Positions 1 through 5,673 of a DNA stretch of 5,673 bases are shown piece by piece; position 1 is the stretch's first letter; each line of letters begins with the position of its first letter. Both the position numbers and the translations under genes were made by a program. The stretch is taken from positions 1 through 5,673 of the forward strand of contig JAKANW010000241.1 in assembly GCA_021823555.1 (NCBI GenBank), written 5' to 3'. Under the pieces are notes generated by a model. That model ran no database searches, was not told where the DNA came from, and saw only the letters and a list, made by a program, of their open reading frames with translations. The DNA comes from Chloroflexota bacterium. GTDB lineage: Bacteria; Chloroflexota; Anaerolineae; Anaerolineales; Villigracilaceae.

Positions 1-627
1 GTGCGTGCCGCCATCGGCCTGCAAGTCCAATCCTACGATTTCCACGGTGCGGACCTGCATGATCCCTTCCGGTAAAAGGTTGATCTTGGTGCGGATCAGG
101 TCGGGGATCTGAAAAGCTTCCTCGCGCGGCAGAATGTTGACGCGGATCTCATGGGCCGCGGCGATTTCCTTATTGGCCGCGGCTTCGATCTCGCGCACCA
201 ATTCGCCGCGCATGGTCTCGAACTCGAAGTCCATGCGGCCCTTGAGCGGCTCCATATCGCCGCCGGTCACGAGCGCGCCGTAATCGCGGAATACGGTCCC
301 GCACAGGACGTGGAGCGCGGTGTGGGTGCGCATCAACTGGTGCCGCCGCGCCCAGTCCAAAGTCCCGCGCGCCGCGGCGTTGACAGTTGGCAAAGGCGAA
401 GCCCCGCCCAGGAAGTGCAGCACATCCTGGGCCTGCTTCTTGACCTTTCCAATTGGGTACTCCACGCCGTTGACATCAAGCATGCCGAAGTCGCATGGCT
501 GGCCACCCCCGCCCGGATAAAAGGCTGAGCGATCCAATACAACGGTGCGTGCTTCGGCGTCCACTGAGGTGACGGTCGCTTCAAATTCACGCAGGTAACT
601 ATCGGTCTGGTAAAGCAGTTCAGTCAT
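1..627 (-). CDS. alaX: AlaX-type alanyl-tRNA editing protein (partial, C-terminus beyond left edge)
   Basis: This is a free-standing relative of the alanyl-tRNA synthetase editing domain. Such proteins hydrolyse mischarged Ser-tRNA(Ala) or Gly-tRNA(Ala) in the cytoplasm, using a bound zinc ion. 209 residues are visible and the frame stays open to base 1. An N-terminal domain carries the glycine-rich motif FYPGGGGQPCDFG (residues 36-48), followed by the zinc motif HTALH (His102 and His106, the HxxxH signature). The last visible residues are DGGTH (205-209), aligning with the second zinc motif CxxxH of the family; the usual Cys is Asp205 here. The N-terminal domain plus editing domain suggests the AlaX-M type, normally somewhat longer than 209 residues, so only a short tail is probably missing. 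I chose ATG at 627-625, with GAGAGG just upstream (spacing about 4). An in-frame ATG at 639-637 would add MRGA and is a real alternative, with GGAG about 13 bases upstream. It is transcribed divergently from the ABC operon. Family assignment is firm; exact specificity (Ser or Gly) is not visible. Confidence 0.9.
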   Translation of the reverse strand, partial: MTELLYQTDSYLREFEATVTSVDAEARTVVLDRSAFYPGGGGQPCDFGMLDVNGVEYPIGKVKKQAQDVLHFLGGASPLPTVNAAARGTLDWARRHQLMRTHTALHVLCGTVFRDYGALVTGGDMEPLKGRMDFEFETMRGELVREIEAAANKEIAAAHEIRVNILPREEAFQIPDLIRTKINLLPEGIMQVRTVEIVGLDLQADGGTH

Positions 628-660
628 AGCGCCTCTCATGTTCGGAAGTTTTCTCCATTT

Positions 661-666
661 ATTATA
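661..666 (-). promoter_or_regulatory. Predicted -10 element of the alaX promoter
   Basis: The minus strand reads a perfect TATAAT here, placing transcription start near position 654. That gives a very short leader, about 15 or 27 bases depending on which ATG is used. No good -35 hexamer lies 16-18 bp upstream (the best is a CATAAA-like stretch), so the promoter either relies on the strong -10 or needs an activator. The location just upstream of alaX supports the call. Confidence 0.55.
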
Positions 667-674
667 GCTGCAGA

Positions 675-708
675 CCACAAATTTTTATGTCGTCCTTCTT
701 TGTGGACG
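675..708. repeat. Overlapping inverted repeats upstream of the alaX -10
   Basis: CCACAAA (675-681) is repeated in inverted form as TTTGTGG (699-705). A second, shorter dyad, CGTCC-N8-GGACG (691-708), overlaps its right arm. Both lie outside the predicted transcripts on either side, so if functional they would act as DNA, for example as an operator over the alaX -35 region. Seven- and five-base arms in a region this size can arise by chance, so support is weak. Confidence 0.25.
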
Positions 709-718
709 CGGCGTTCAA

Positions 719-750
719 TAAAGATTAGTGTTTGATTAGAGTTTCATAAC
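719..750 (+). repeat. Three 11-bp-spaced direct repeats upstream of the ABC operon promoter
   Basis: Three ten-base units occur at 719-728 (TAAAGATTAG), 730-739 (GTTTGATTAG) and 741-750 (GTTTCATAAC). Units one and two share GATTAG exactly; units two and three match at 7 of 10 positions. The period is exactly 11 bp, about one helical turn, so all units face the same side of the DNA. The array ends 4 bp before the -35 hexamer at 755. Direct repeats in this position and phase are typical of activator sites such as those of OmpR/PhoB-family regulators. The repeats are seen; the regulatory role is inferred. Confidence 0.4.
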
Positions 751-754
751 CTGC

Positions 755-783
755 TTGACTTTGTTCTATAAATTTTGTATAGT
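755..783 (+). promoter_or_regulatory. Sigma-70-type promoter of the ABC transporter operon
   Basis: TTGACT (755-760) and TATAGT (778-783) are separated by exactly 17 bp, each one base from the housekeeping consensus. A start near position 790 is predicted, leaving a leader of roughly 89 bases before the ATPase start codon at 879. The match, spacing, AT-rich surroundings and position before a tightly packed operon make this the most convincing regulatory site in the window. Confidence 0.75.
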
Positions 784-800
784 ATTTTTCGGTTCACTCT

Positions 801-833
801 ACGGCACGGCCCGCCGCATGGCTGCTGTGCCGT
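801..833 (+). promoter_or_regulatory. GC-rich hairpin in the 5' leader of the ABC operon
   Basis: ACGGCACGGC (801-810) can pair with GCTGTGCCGT (824-833). The stem is ten base pairs, all Watson-Crick except one G-U, with a 13-base loop. It begins about 11 bases after the predicted transcription start and is followed by TTGTTTC, a weak U-rich run. Possible roles are an mRNA 5' stabiliser, a weak intrinsic terminator used as an attenuator, or a protein-binding site. It does not cover the ribosome binding site at 868-875. I see no leader peptide or known riboswitch fold. Confidence 0.45.
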
Positions 834-867
834 TTGTTTCGCCATATTATCTTCATTCATTTCATGC

Positions 868-875
868 AAGGAGAG
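868..875 (+). promoter_or_regulatory. Ribosome binding site fixing the ATPase start
   Basis: AAGGAGAG is a near-ideal Shine-Dalgarno sequence, with its GGAG core 5 bases before ATG at 879. In-frame TTG at 834 and ATG at 864 have no comparable site, and the residues they would add do not resemble the family's N-terminus. This decides for 879. Confidence 0.8.
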
Positions 876-878
876 CCA

Positions 879-1820
879 ATGATTCGAGTCAATGGTCTCA
901 CCAAAGACTATGGGAGCCGCCGGGCAATTGACCGGCTCAATTTCGATATTGAGCAGGGGGAAGTTGTCGGCTTCCTCGGCCCCAACGGCGCCGGAAAAAC
1001 CACCACCATGCGCATCCTGACTGGCTATATGCCGCCCTCGGACGGAGAAGCCACCGTCGCAGGATATGACGTGGTCAGTGAATCTCTTGAAGTCCGCCGT
1101 CGGGTCGGATACCTGCCCGAAACTGTTCCGTTGTATACCGATATGGCCGTCTTCGACTATCTGAAGTTTATGGCCGACCTGCGTCACCTGCCGGATGCAG
1201 AAGACCGCGTGGACGAGGTGCTGGAAATGGTCGGATTGGGGGATCGCGCAGAAGGCATGATCGGCAATCTTTCCAAGGGCATGCGCCAGCGCATTGGCCT
1301 GGCCCAGGCGTTGCTGCATCGCCCCGAAGTGCTGATCCTGGACGAACCAACCATCGGCCTTGACCCTGGCCAGGTGGTGGAAGTCCGCAAGCTGGTGCGC
1401 GACATTGGCAAAGAGCGGACAGTCCTGCTTTCGACTCATATTCTCTCCGAAGCACAGAACATCTGCGACCGCGTCCTGATCATTGATAAAGGCAAGATCG
1501 TGGCCGAAGATACGCCTGAGAATCTGCAAGCCCGCCTGCTGGGCGCTGAACGTGTCGTGCTGCGTGTACGCGGCGAATCCGATGACCTGGCCAATGCTGT
1601 CGAAAAGATCAAAGGTGTGCAAGGCGTCGAGATCAAAGGCGAGGGAACCCTGGAATTTCAGTTTGCACCGGGGCATGACATTCGCCCTGAAGTAGCCAAG
1701 GCTGTCATCAGTGCAGGCTACGATCTGCTCGAATTGCGCCCGTTGGGCATGAGCCTGGAGGAGATCTTCCTTGAATTGACCGGCGACGAAGCGCGCAACA
1801 AAGAGCGAGGTGAGAAATGA
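879..1820 (+). CDS. ABC-2 type transporter ATP-binding protein (GldA-like)
   Basis: A 313-residue cytoplasmic ATPase that would dimerise and power the adjacent permease. Motifs in order: Walker A GPNGAGKT (34-41), Q-loop region GYLPETVPLY (77-86), ABC signature LSKGMRQR (131-138), Walker B VLILDEPT (151-158), D-loop GLDP (160-163) and switch histidine His187 in STHILSE. All catalytic elements are present. The usual Q-loop glutamine appears to be Glu81 (YLPE), as I recall for GldA-like and related ABC-2 ATPases. Residues from about 222 to 300 form the extra C-terminal domain common in this subfamily, ending in the typical SLEEIFLELT. Length is normal. The start at 879 is set by a strong ribosome binding site. 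The stop overlaps the permease start by 4 bp (ATGA), implying translational coupling. Similarity is greatest to the drug/gliding (DrrA/GldA) branch. The substrate cannot be read from the ATPase, and the gld name is a family resemblance, not proof of a role in motility. Confidence 0.95.
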   Translation: MIRVNGLTKDYGSRRAIDRLNFDIEQGEVVGFLGPNGAGKTTTMRILTGYMPPSDGEATVAGYDVVSESLEVRRRVGYLPETVPLYTDMAVFDYLKFMADLRHLPDAEDRVDEVLEMVGLGDRAEGMIGNLSKGMRQRIGLAQALLHRPEVLILDEPTIGLDPGQVVEVRKLVRDIGKERTVLLSTHILSEAQNICDRVLIIDKGKIVAEDTPENLQARLLGAERVVLRVRGESDDLANAVEKIKGVQGVEIKGEGTLEFQFAPGHDIRPEVAKAVISAGYDLLELRPLGMSLEEIFLELTGDEARNKERGEK

Positions 1821-2563
1821 GAAACATCTGGACGATTGCCAAACGCGAATACAATCATTACTTCAACAGCCCCATTGCATACGTGGTGGCTTTTATGATC
1901 CTGCTCGTATTAGGGGTCATCTTCACCATTGTCATCCAAAACTATATTGCCAATGCCATGCAATCATTCGGCACTGCGCCCGATATCAGCCCGATCACAG
2001 GCAATATCGTTTTCCTGCTGGTGTTCTCCGTCCCGGCGTTGACCATGCGCCTCATCTCCGATGAAACCCGCATGGGTACCATGGAACTCCTGCTCACCGC
2101 CCCGGTGCGCGATTGGGAACTCATCATTGGCAAATGGTTGGGCGGCTTCCTGTTCATTCTAACCATCATTGCTGTTACTTTGATCTATCCGATCGTGCTC
2201 AACAGTCTGGTCACACCTGGCATTGATCAGCGCCAGATGATGGCCGCCTACCTGGGCGTGATCCTGGTCTCTGCTGCCTTCCTAGGACTGGGGGTGGGGA
2301 TATCCTCCCTGTTCAGTAACCAAATTGCGGCCTTTTTCATTACTTTGGGAGTATTCATCCTCCTGTGGTGGTTGGTTGGTTTTCCCGCTGATGTGGTCAG
2401 CGTGGGTGGAGATGTATTCAGATATCTCGATATGAAAGCGCATTTCTATAACTCTCTCAATACAGGTGTGATAAACCTGAGCGACATCGTCTATTATTTA
2501 AGCATCACTATCTTTGGCCTGTTCCTGGGCACAACCGCGGTCGAGACGCGAAGGTGGCGCTAA
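1817..2563 (+). CDS. ABC-2 type transporter permease (GldF-like)
   Basis: A 248-residue integral membrane protein forming the transmembrane part of the transporter. Six hydrophobic segments can be picked out at about residues 20-42, 62-80, 108-130, 142-163, 168-189 and 222-242. The N-terminal IAKREYNHYFNSPIAYV is typical of GldF/NosY-like ABC-2 permeases. The cytoplasmic loop after the second helix holds the family's conserved stretch, DETRMGTMELLLTAPV (82-97) followed by WELIIGKWLGG, which is expected to contact the ATPase. Length is normal for the single-domain GldF type. The start codon lies in the ATGA overlap with the ATPase stop and is preceded by AGGTGAG. The stop codon directly abuts the next ATG, with an AAGGTGG ribosome binding site inside this gene's last codons. 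The positively charged C-terminus (ETRRWR) should be cytoplasmic, consistent with six helices and both ends inside. Substrate unknown. Confidence 0.93.
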   Translation: MRNIWTIAKREYNHYFNSPIAYVVAFMILLVLGVIFTIVIQNYIANAMQSFGTAPDISPITGNIVFLLVFSVPALTMRLISDETRMGTMELLLTAPVRDWELIIGKWLGGFLFILTIIAVTLIYPIVLNSLVTPGIDQRQMMAAYLGVILVSAAFLGLGVGISSLFSNQIAAFFITLGVFILLWWLVGFPADVVSVGGDVFRYLDMKAHFYNSLNTGVINLSDIVYYLSITIFGLFLGTTAVETRRWR

Positions 2564-4156
2564 ATGAATAAGAAGAAGATCAACATCCAGCGCTATGCTT
2601 TCCTTGCCCTGATCCTGGCTGGCCTGGCCTGTGTAGCTGCCGCCCTGCTTGGAGTTGTGCAAGGCGCGATTGCATTAAAACTGTTCACTCCCGCCAATCC
2701 GGATGCGTTCAAGAACGCCCTGTGGATCAGCCTGGCTCTGATTGTGATTGGCTTGGCCATATATGGCATTCTCGTTCCAGACAAGGTGCGCCGCTTCCTC
2801 ACTGGACGGCAGGCCCGCTACGGCTCGAATTCCCTGATCATGACTGTAGCCGTGATCGGCATCCTGTTCGTCGCCAACATGCTGGCCTTCCAGAATCCCA
2901 AGTCCTGGGATTTGACCGAAGACCAGTCCCACACCCTGGCGCCCGAAACGCTGCGGGCGCTGGCCTCCCTGCCAGACAAAGTTACTGCCTATGCTTTTTA
3001 TTCCCAGCGGTTGCCTACCGCGGATGCCCAGAAACTTCTGCAGGATTTTAAATCGAATAGTAAAGGCAAATTCGATTACCAGTTCATAGACCCGGATACC
3101 AATCCGATCCAAGCTCGGCAGGCTGGCATCACCGGCGACGGCAAGATCATGCTGGTGATGGGCACCCATAAAGAAATTGCCTCCAGCGCGACAGAATCCG
3201 ACCTGACCCGCTCGTTGATCCTGCTCATCAGCCCGGAAGCGCGTACGATCTATTTCCTGACCGGCGATGGCGAAGCGGACATCAACACTGCCGGCGATAC
3301 AGCCTTCGCCACTGCCAGAACCACACTGGAGAGCAAGAACTACACGGTTAAGACACTCAACCTGTTGGCCGATAACAAGGTCCCTGATGATGCAAAAGCA
3401 ATCGTTGTCGCTGGCCCCCAGAAGCAGCTTTCTGCCCAGGAAGTTTCCCTGCTGCAAAAATATGTGGATAGCGGCGGCGGGTTGATCGTCATGGAAGATC
3501 CAATTCCTTTCACTCAGTTTGGCAATGCTCCTGATCCTCTGGCTCAATACCTGACGACCAACTGGAGCATCACCCTGGATAATGACCTGGTCATTGACCT
3601 GACCAACTCCGGCCAGGAACTGAACGCCACCTCGGCCAGCTTCTCCTCAACTCACCCCATCACCCAGCACATGACTCTGGTGACCATCCTGCCGCGCGCC
3701 CGCAGTTTGAGCCTTGGGCAAGCCCCGCAGAATGTGCAGCTGACTCCGTTGGTTCAAACCTCCCAGCAATCCTGGGGAGAGACGGATTTTTCGAGTCTCT
3801 CGGGCAAGGTCCAATATGACCAGGGTGTAGATTTTCTCGGTCCCCTGACCCTGGCGGCTGCCGGTGAAAACACAACCACCAAAGGACATGTGGTAGTCTT
3901 TGGCAACTCGCTCTTCGCCACCGACCAGGCTTTCGATGCATACGGCAACGGTGATATTTTTGTGAACTCGGTGGACTGGGCTGCCCGGCAGGATATCTTG
4001 ATCCAGATCACGCCTCACACACCCACTCAACGCACGTTCAACTTGCCTTCACAATTGCAGTGGATCATGATCCTGCTCGGCTCGATTTTCATCCTGCCGG
4101 GACTGGTGATCGTAGCTGGCATTGCATCCTGGATCTCCCGCCGTAGAAGGGGTTAA
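2564..4156 (+). CDS. GldG-like ABC transporter auxiliary protein
   Basis: A 530-residue membrane-anchored protein with a large extracytoplasmic domain. Hydrophobic segments lie at about 12-34, 52-70, 90-110 and 497-522; the last is followed by SRRRRG, which should be cytoplasmic. Residues 111-496 would then face outside. Family marks are WDLTEDQSHTLAPET (115-129, the GldG 'DLT...TL...T' entry motif), a Rossmann-like stretch IVVAGPQKQLS (280-290) leading to YVDSGGGLIVMEDP (300-313), and the C-terminal VVVFGNSLFATDQ...GNGDIFVNSVDW (443-472). Together these match the ABC-type auxiliary (GldG/IFT52-like) family. Bacteroidota GldG proteins are of similar length. The extra N-terminal helices (three rather than one before the DLT motif) could be read as a fused permease remnant, but they are too few for a full ABC-2 domain. 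It is translated immediately after the permease with no gap. It probably forms a complex with the ATPase and permease; the molecular function of the family is not established. Confidence 0.9.
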   Translation: MNKKKINIQRYAFLALILAGLACVAAALLGVVQGAIALKLFTPANPDAFKNALWISLALIVIGLAIYGILVPDKVRRFLTGRQARYGSNSLIMTVAVIGILFVANMLAFQNPKSWDLTEDQSHTLAPETLRALASLPDKVTAYAFYSQRLPTADAQKLLQDFKSNSKGKFDYQFIDPDTNPIQARQAGITGDGKIMLVMGTHKEIASSATESDLTRSLILLISPEARTIYFLTGDGEADINTAGDTAFATARTTLESKNYTVKTLNLLADNKVPDDAKAIVVAGPQKQLSAQEVSLLQKYVDSGGGLIVMEDPIPFTQFGNAPDPLAQYLTTNWSITLDNDLVIDLTNSGQELNATSASFSSTHPITQHMTLVTILPRARSLSLGQAPQNVQLTPLVQTSQQSWGETDFSSLSGKVQYDQGVDFLGPLTLAAAGENTTTKGHVVVFGNSLFATDQAFDAYGNGDIFVNSVDWAARQDILIQITPHTPTQRTFNLPSQLQWIMILLGSIFILPGLVIVAGIASWISRRRRG

Positions 4157-4161
4157 TCTCT

Positions 4162-4794
4162 ATGATCCGCAGATCCACATGGGTTACCCTGATCATCCTG
4201 GCGGCGCTGGTCGGTCTCGTTTTTTATCTCCAGCGCAATAAGCAGGTCACGAAGTCGGACGCCCAGGCTTTCCCGACTGCCGCGAACACTACTGTCTTTG
4301 GGGCAGAGGAAGGACTGCCGACCAGCTTCGAAATCCAGTCATCCACTGGTCAGGATGTTAGCATCGCGCATAACATGCAAAAGGCCTGGGTGGTGCAAAA
4401 GCCCATCGAAGCAGATGCAGACCAGGGTTTGGTCGAGGCGGCGGCCACGCAGATCAGCGCGCTGCGAGTCCTCAACAATCAGATTGATCTTGGCCTCGAC
4501 GTCGTCGGCCTGGATCATCCTGCTTATACGATCACAATCAGTTTTACCGGCGGCAAACAACACGTCTTGCAGATTGGAGCAGAAACGCCCACGCAGGTAG
4601 GTTACTATGCTACGGTTGACAATGGCAAGGTCATGATTGTGGACGCTGCTGGCATCACCTCCCTGCTCAACCTGCTGACAACGCCGCCTTACCAGCAGAC
4701 GTTGACCCCGTCTCCGCTTCCCCCTACCGAGACGCTTGCCGCGCCGCAAGAGACTCCGACTCCTGCCGATGCATTGTCCACGCCAACACCCTAG
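4162..4794 (+). CDS. Short DUF4340-like membrane-anchored protein
   Basis: A 210-residue protein with one N-terminal hydrophobic segment (STWVTLIILAALVGLVFYLQ, about residues 5-24) after a basic start. It is anchored in the membrane with the rest outside; there is no lipobox cysteine. The body shows the pattern of DUF4340: KAWVVQKPIEADAD (74-87), VEAAATQISALRVLNNQI (91-108), GLDHPAYTITISF (116-128) and LQIGAETPTQVGYYATVD (136-153). The C-terminal 30 residues (181-210) are rich in Pro and Thr, ending STPTP, and look disordered or cell-wall-spanning. Many DUF4340 proteins are longer, often carrying more than one copy of this unit; here only one is visible. The start at 4162 has AAGGGG upstream and lies 5 bases after the GldG-like stop. 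DUF4340 genes commonly follow GldG-like genes, which supports the family call and a role in the same complex. No biochemical function is known. Confidence 0.82.
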   Translation: MIRRSTWVTLIILAALVGLVFYLQRNKQVTKSDAQAFPTAANTTVFGAEEGLPTSFEIQSSTGQDVSIAHNMQKAWVVQKPIEADADQGLVEAAATQISALRVLNNQIDLGLDVVGLDHPAYTITISFTGGKQHVLQIGAETPTQVGYYATVDNGKVMIVDAAGITSLLNLLTTPPYQQTLTPSPLPPTETLAAPQETPTPADALSTPTP

Positions 4795-4903
4795 CGGAGC
4801 AGCGTAAAACAAAAACATTACAAAGTTTCAGAATTTTAAAAAGGTATTGCTTTTCACTTAAAAAACGTGTATTCTGGACTCAAATTCAAAGTTGGACGGA
4901 AGA
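4795..4903. other. AT-rich intergenic gap without a visible terminator
   Basis: Between the DUF4340-like stop and the sigma factor start I find no GC-rich stem followed by a T run. The only dyads are short and entirely A/T (for example TTTTAA at 4834 with TTAAAA at 4858). The upstream operon may therefore read through into the sigma factor gene, or end by Rho-dependent or other means. Confidence 0.5.
4834..4875 (+). promoter_or_regulatory. Promoter of the sigma factor gene, with UP-like A/T tract
   Basis: TTGCTT (4847-4852) and TATTCT (4870-4875) are separated by exactly 17 bp. The start would be near 4882, about 22 bases before the ATG at 4904. Directly upstream of the -35, TTTTAAAAA (4834-4842) matches the proximal part of an UP element, the A/T tract contacted by the alpha subunit of RNA polymerase. 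Neither hexamer is perfect, but spacing and location are right. Confidence 0.6.
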
Positions 4904-5673
4904 ATGGATGTAGAGAAAATAATAATCGAAGACGAGGAAGAAGAATTTCCCGCGATTGCACGGTTAATCGAACTGGGACGTCAGAAGTCCTATGTTACGC
5001 TGGATGATATTCTTCACTTCTTCCCGGAGGCTGAGCAGGATGTGGAACAGCTCGAGGAAGCCTTCTCGGCGCTTTTAAGCGCGGGCGTCCCCTTTATGGA
5101 AGATGTTGCAACCAGCGAACCAACCGAAGATGAACTGGTAGCTGTGGAAGAAACCGAAGTTGAGGTAGAGCCTGATCTTTCGCTGGATGACTATCTTGCC
5201 AACATTGACACGGACGATACCATCGGTCTTTACTTGAAGGAAGTCAGCCGCGTCCCGCTGCTCACCGCGGAAGAAGAAGTCGCACTGGCCCAGCGCATCG
5301 AACGCGGCCGCATGTCCCGTGAGGAATTGGCGCGCGGGAATGTAAACCAGCGCCGGCGCATGGAATTGCGCAAACTGATCGAGGACGGTTGGGCTGCCCG
5401 TGAACATCTCATCACCGCCAACTCCCGCCTGGTGATCTCGGTTGCCAAGAAGTACATGGGGCGCGGCGTTCCTTTTCTGGATTTGATCCAGGAGGGCAAT
5501 ATCGGTTTGATCCGCGCCACCAAGAAGTTCGATTATCGGCGCGGGCACAAGTTTTCCACTTACGCTACGTGGTGGATCCGCCAGGCTGTGACGCGCGCCA
5601 TTGCCGACCAGGGACGCACCATCCGCGTGCCGGTCCACATGGGCGACCAGATCAATAAACTGCTGCGCGTTCA
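4904..5673 (+). CDS. rpoD: Group 1 (RpoD/SigA-like) RNA polymerase sigma factor (partial, C-terminus beyond right edge)
   Basis: The first 256 residues of a sigma-70 factor, which directs RNA polymerase to promoters. A region 1.1-like domain (about 15-65, with [12 protein letters not shown]) marks it as a group 1, housekeeping-type factor. An acidic linker follows (66-105, about 17 Asp/Glu in 40). Region 1.2 is [32 protein letters not shown] (104-135). After an insertion of about 20 residues compared with Bacillus SigA (136-165), region 2 runs from [15 protein letters not shown] (170-184) through [13 protein letters not shown] (193-205). The melting and -10 recognition segment is [15 protein letters not shown] (216-230). 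The melting aromatics Phe217, Tyr220, Trp223 and Trp224 are present, as are Gln227 and Thr230, which read the -10 element. Region 3 has just begun when the window ends, and region 4 is not visible. ATG at 4904 is preceded by a modest GGACGGAAG. Chloroflexota often carry several rpoD-like paralogues, so this may not be the sole housekeeping factor. Confidence 0.93.
   Translation, partial: MDVEKIIIEDEEEEFPAIARLIELGRQKSYVTLDDILHFFPEAEQDVEQLEEAFSALLSAGVPFMEDVATSEPTEDELVAVEETEVEVEPDLSLDDYLANIDTDDTIGLYLKEVSRVPLLTAEEEVALAQRIERGRMSREELARGNVNQRRRMELRKLIEDGWAAREHLITANSRLVISVAKKYMGRGVPFLDLIQEGNIGLIRATKKFDYRRGHKFSTYATWWIRQAVTRAIADQGRTIRVPVHMGDQINKLLRV

Noticed and set aside
151..528. A 125-codon open frame on the plus strand at the left end
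   Set aside because: Antisense to the alaX frame, which carries the HxxxH and GGGGQP motifs and is open through 209 codons.
834..878. Upstream TTG or ATG starts for the ATPase
   Set aside because: The added residues (FRHIIFIHFMQGEP) do not look like the family N-terminus, and the only good ribosome binding site serves ATG 879.
744..1676. A 310-codon open frame on the minus strand opposite the ATPase gene
   Set aside because: It lies antisense to a gene with every ABC ATPase motif, its translation resembles no family I know, and it runs across the well-supported promoter and leader of that gene. It is a by-product of codon bias on the plus strand.
2564..2896. The GldG-like N-terminus as a fused second permease domain
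   Set aside because: Only about three hydrophobic segments precede the DLT motif and no ABC-2 permease signature loop is present, so a full permease fusion is not supported.
2675..3547. A 290-codon open frame on the minus strand opposite the GldG-like gene
   Set aside because: Antisense to a recognisable GldG-like coding region, with no recognisable domain and no suitable upstream signals.
4834..4863. A/T-only dyad TTTTAA...TTAAAA as a terminator of the DUF4340-like gene
   Set aside because: The stem has no G-C pairs, is too weak to terminate, and overlaps the sigma factor -35 and UP-like tract.
5075..5638. A 187-codon open frame on the minus strand opposite the sigma factor gene
   Set aside because: Antisense to highly conserved sigma regions 1.2-2.4; no domain of its own.

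Overview
The window looks like chromosomal DNA from a Chloroflexota bacterium, most likely an Anaerolineae-type lineage. This is inferred from three things: a housekeeping-type sigma factor with a short insertion between regions 1.2 and 2.1, an ABC-2/GldG-like/DUF4340 gene cluster of the kind common in that phylum, and a Thr/Pro-rich 'TPTP' protein tail. Coding DNA is moderately GC-rich and the two intergenic regions are clearly AT-rich. I could not run a search, so the taxonomy is a judgement from recognised sequence style.

Layout. (1) Positions 1-627, minus strand: most of an AlaX-type alanyl-tRNA editing protein, cut by the left edge right at its second zinc-binding motif. (2) Positions 628-878: a divergent intergenic region. 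It holds a perfect TATAAT facing left, a near-consensus promoter facing right (TTGACT-17 bp-TATAGT), three repeats spaced 11 bp apart upstream of that promoter, and a GC-rich hairpin in the predicted 5' leader. (3) Positions 879-4794, plus strand: a tight four-gene operon encoding an ABC-2 ATPase, a six-helix permease, a GldG-like membrane-anchored extracytoplasmic protein and a short DUF4340-like membrane-anchored protein. The junctions are a 4-bp ATGA overlap, zero bases, and 5 bases. (4) Positions 4795-4903: a short AT-rich gap with a promoter but no recognisable terminator. (5) Positions 4904 to the right edge: the N-terminal 256 residues of a group 1 (RpoD/SigA-like) sigma factor.

How the genes may work together. 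The four middle genes very probably form one membrane complex: an ATPase dimer drives a permease, and two single-gene partners place large domains outside the membrane. The first three resemble GldA-GldF-GldG of Bacteroidota gliding motility, but the same architecture occurs in many non-gliding bacteria and its substrate is not established. The flanking genes (tRNA proofreading and general transcription) are housekeeping and do not reveal the transporter's role. No mobile elements, CRISPR arrays, tRNAs or rRNAs are visible. No stretch longer than 300 bases lacks a gene.
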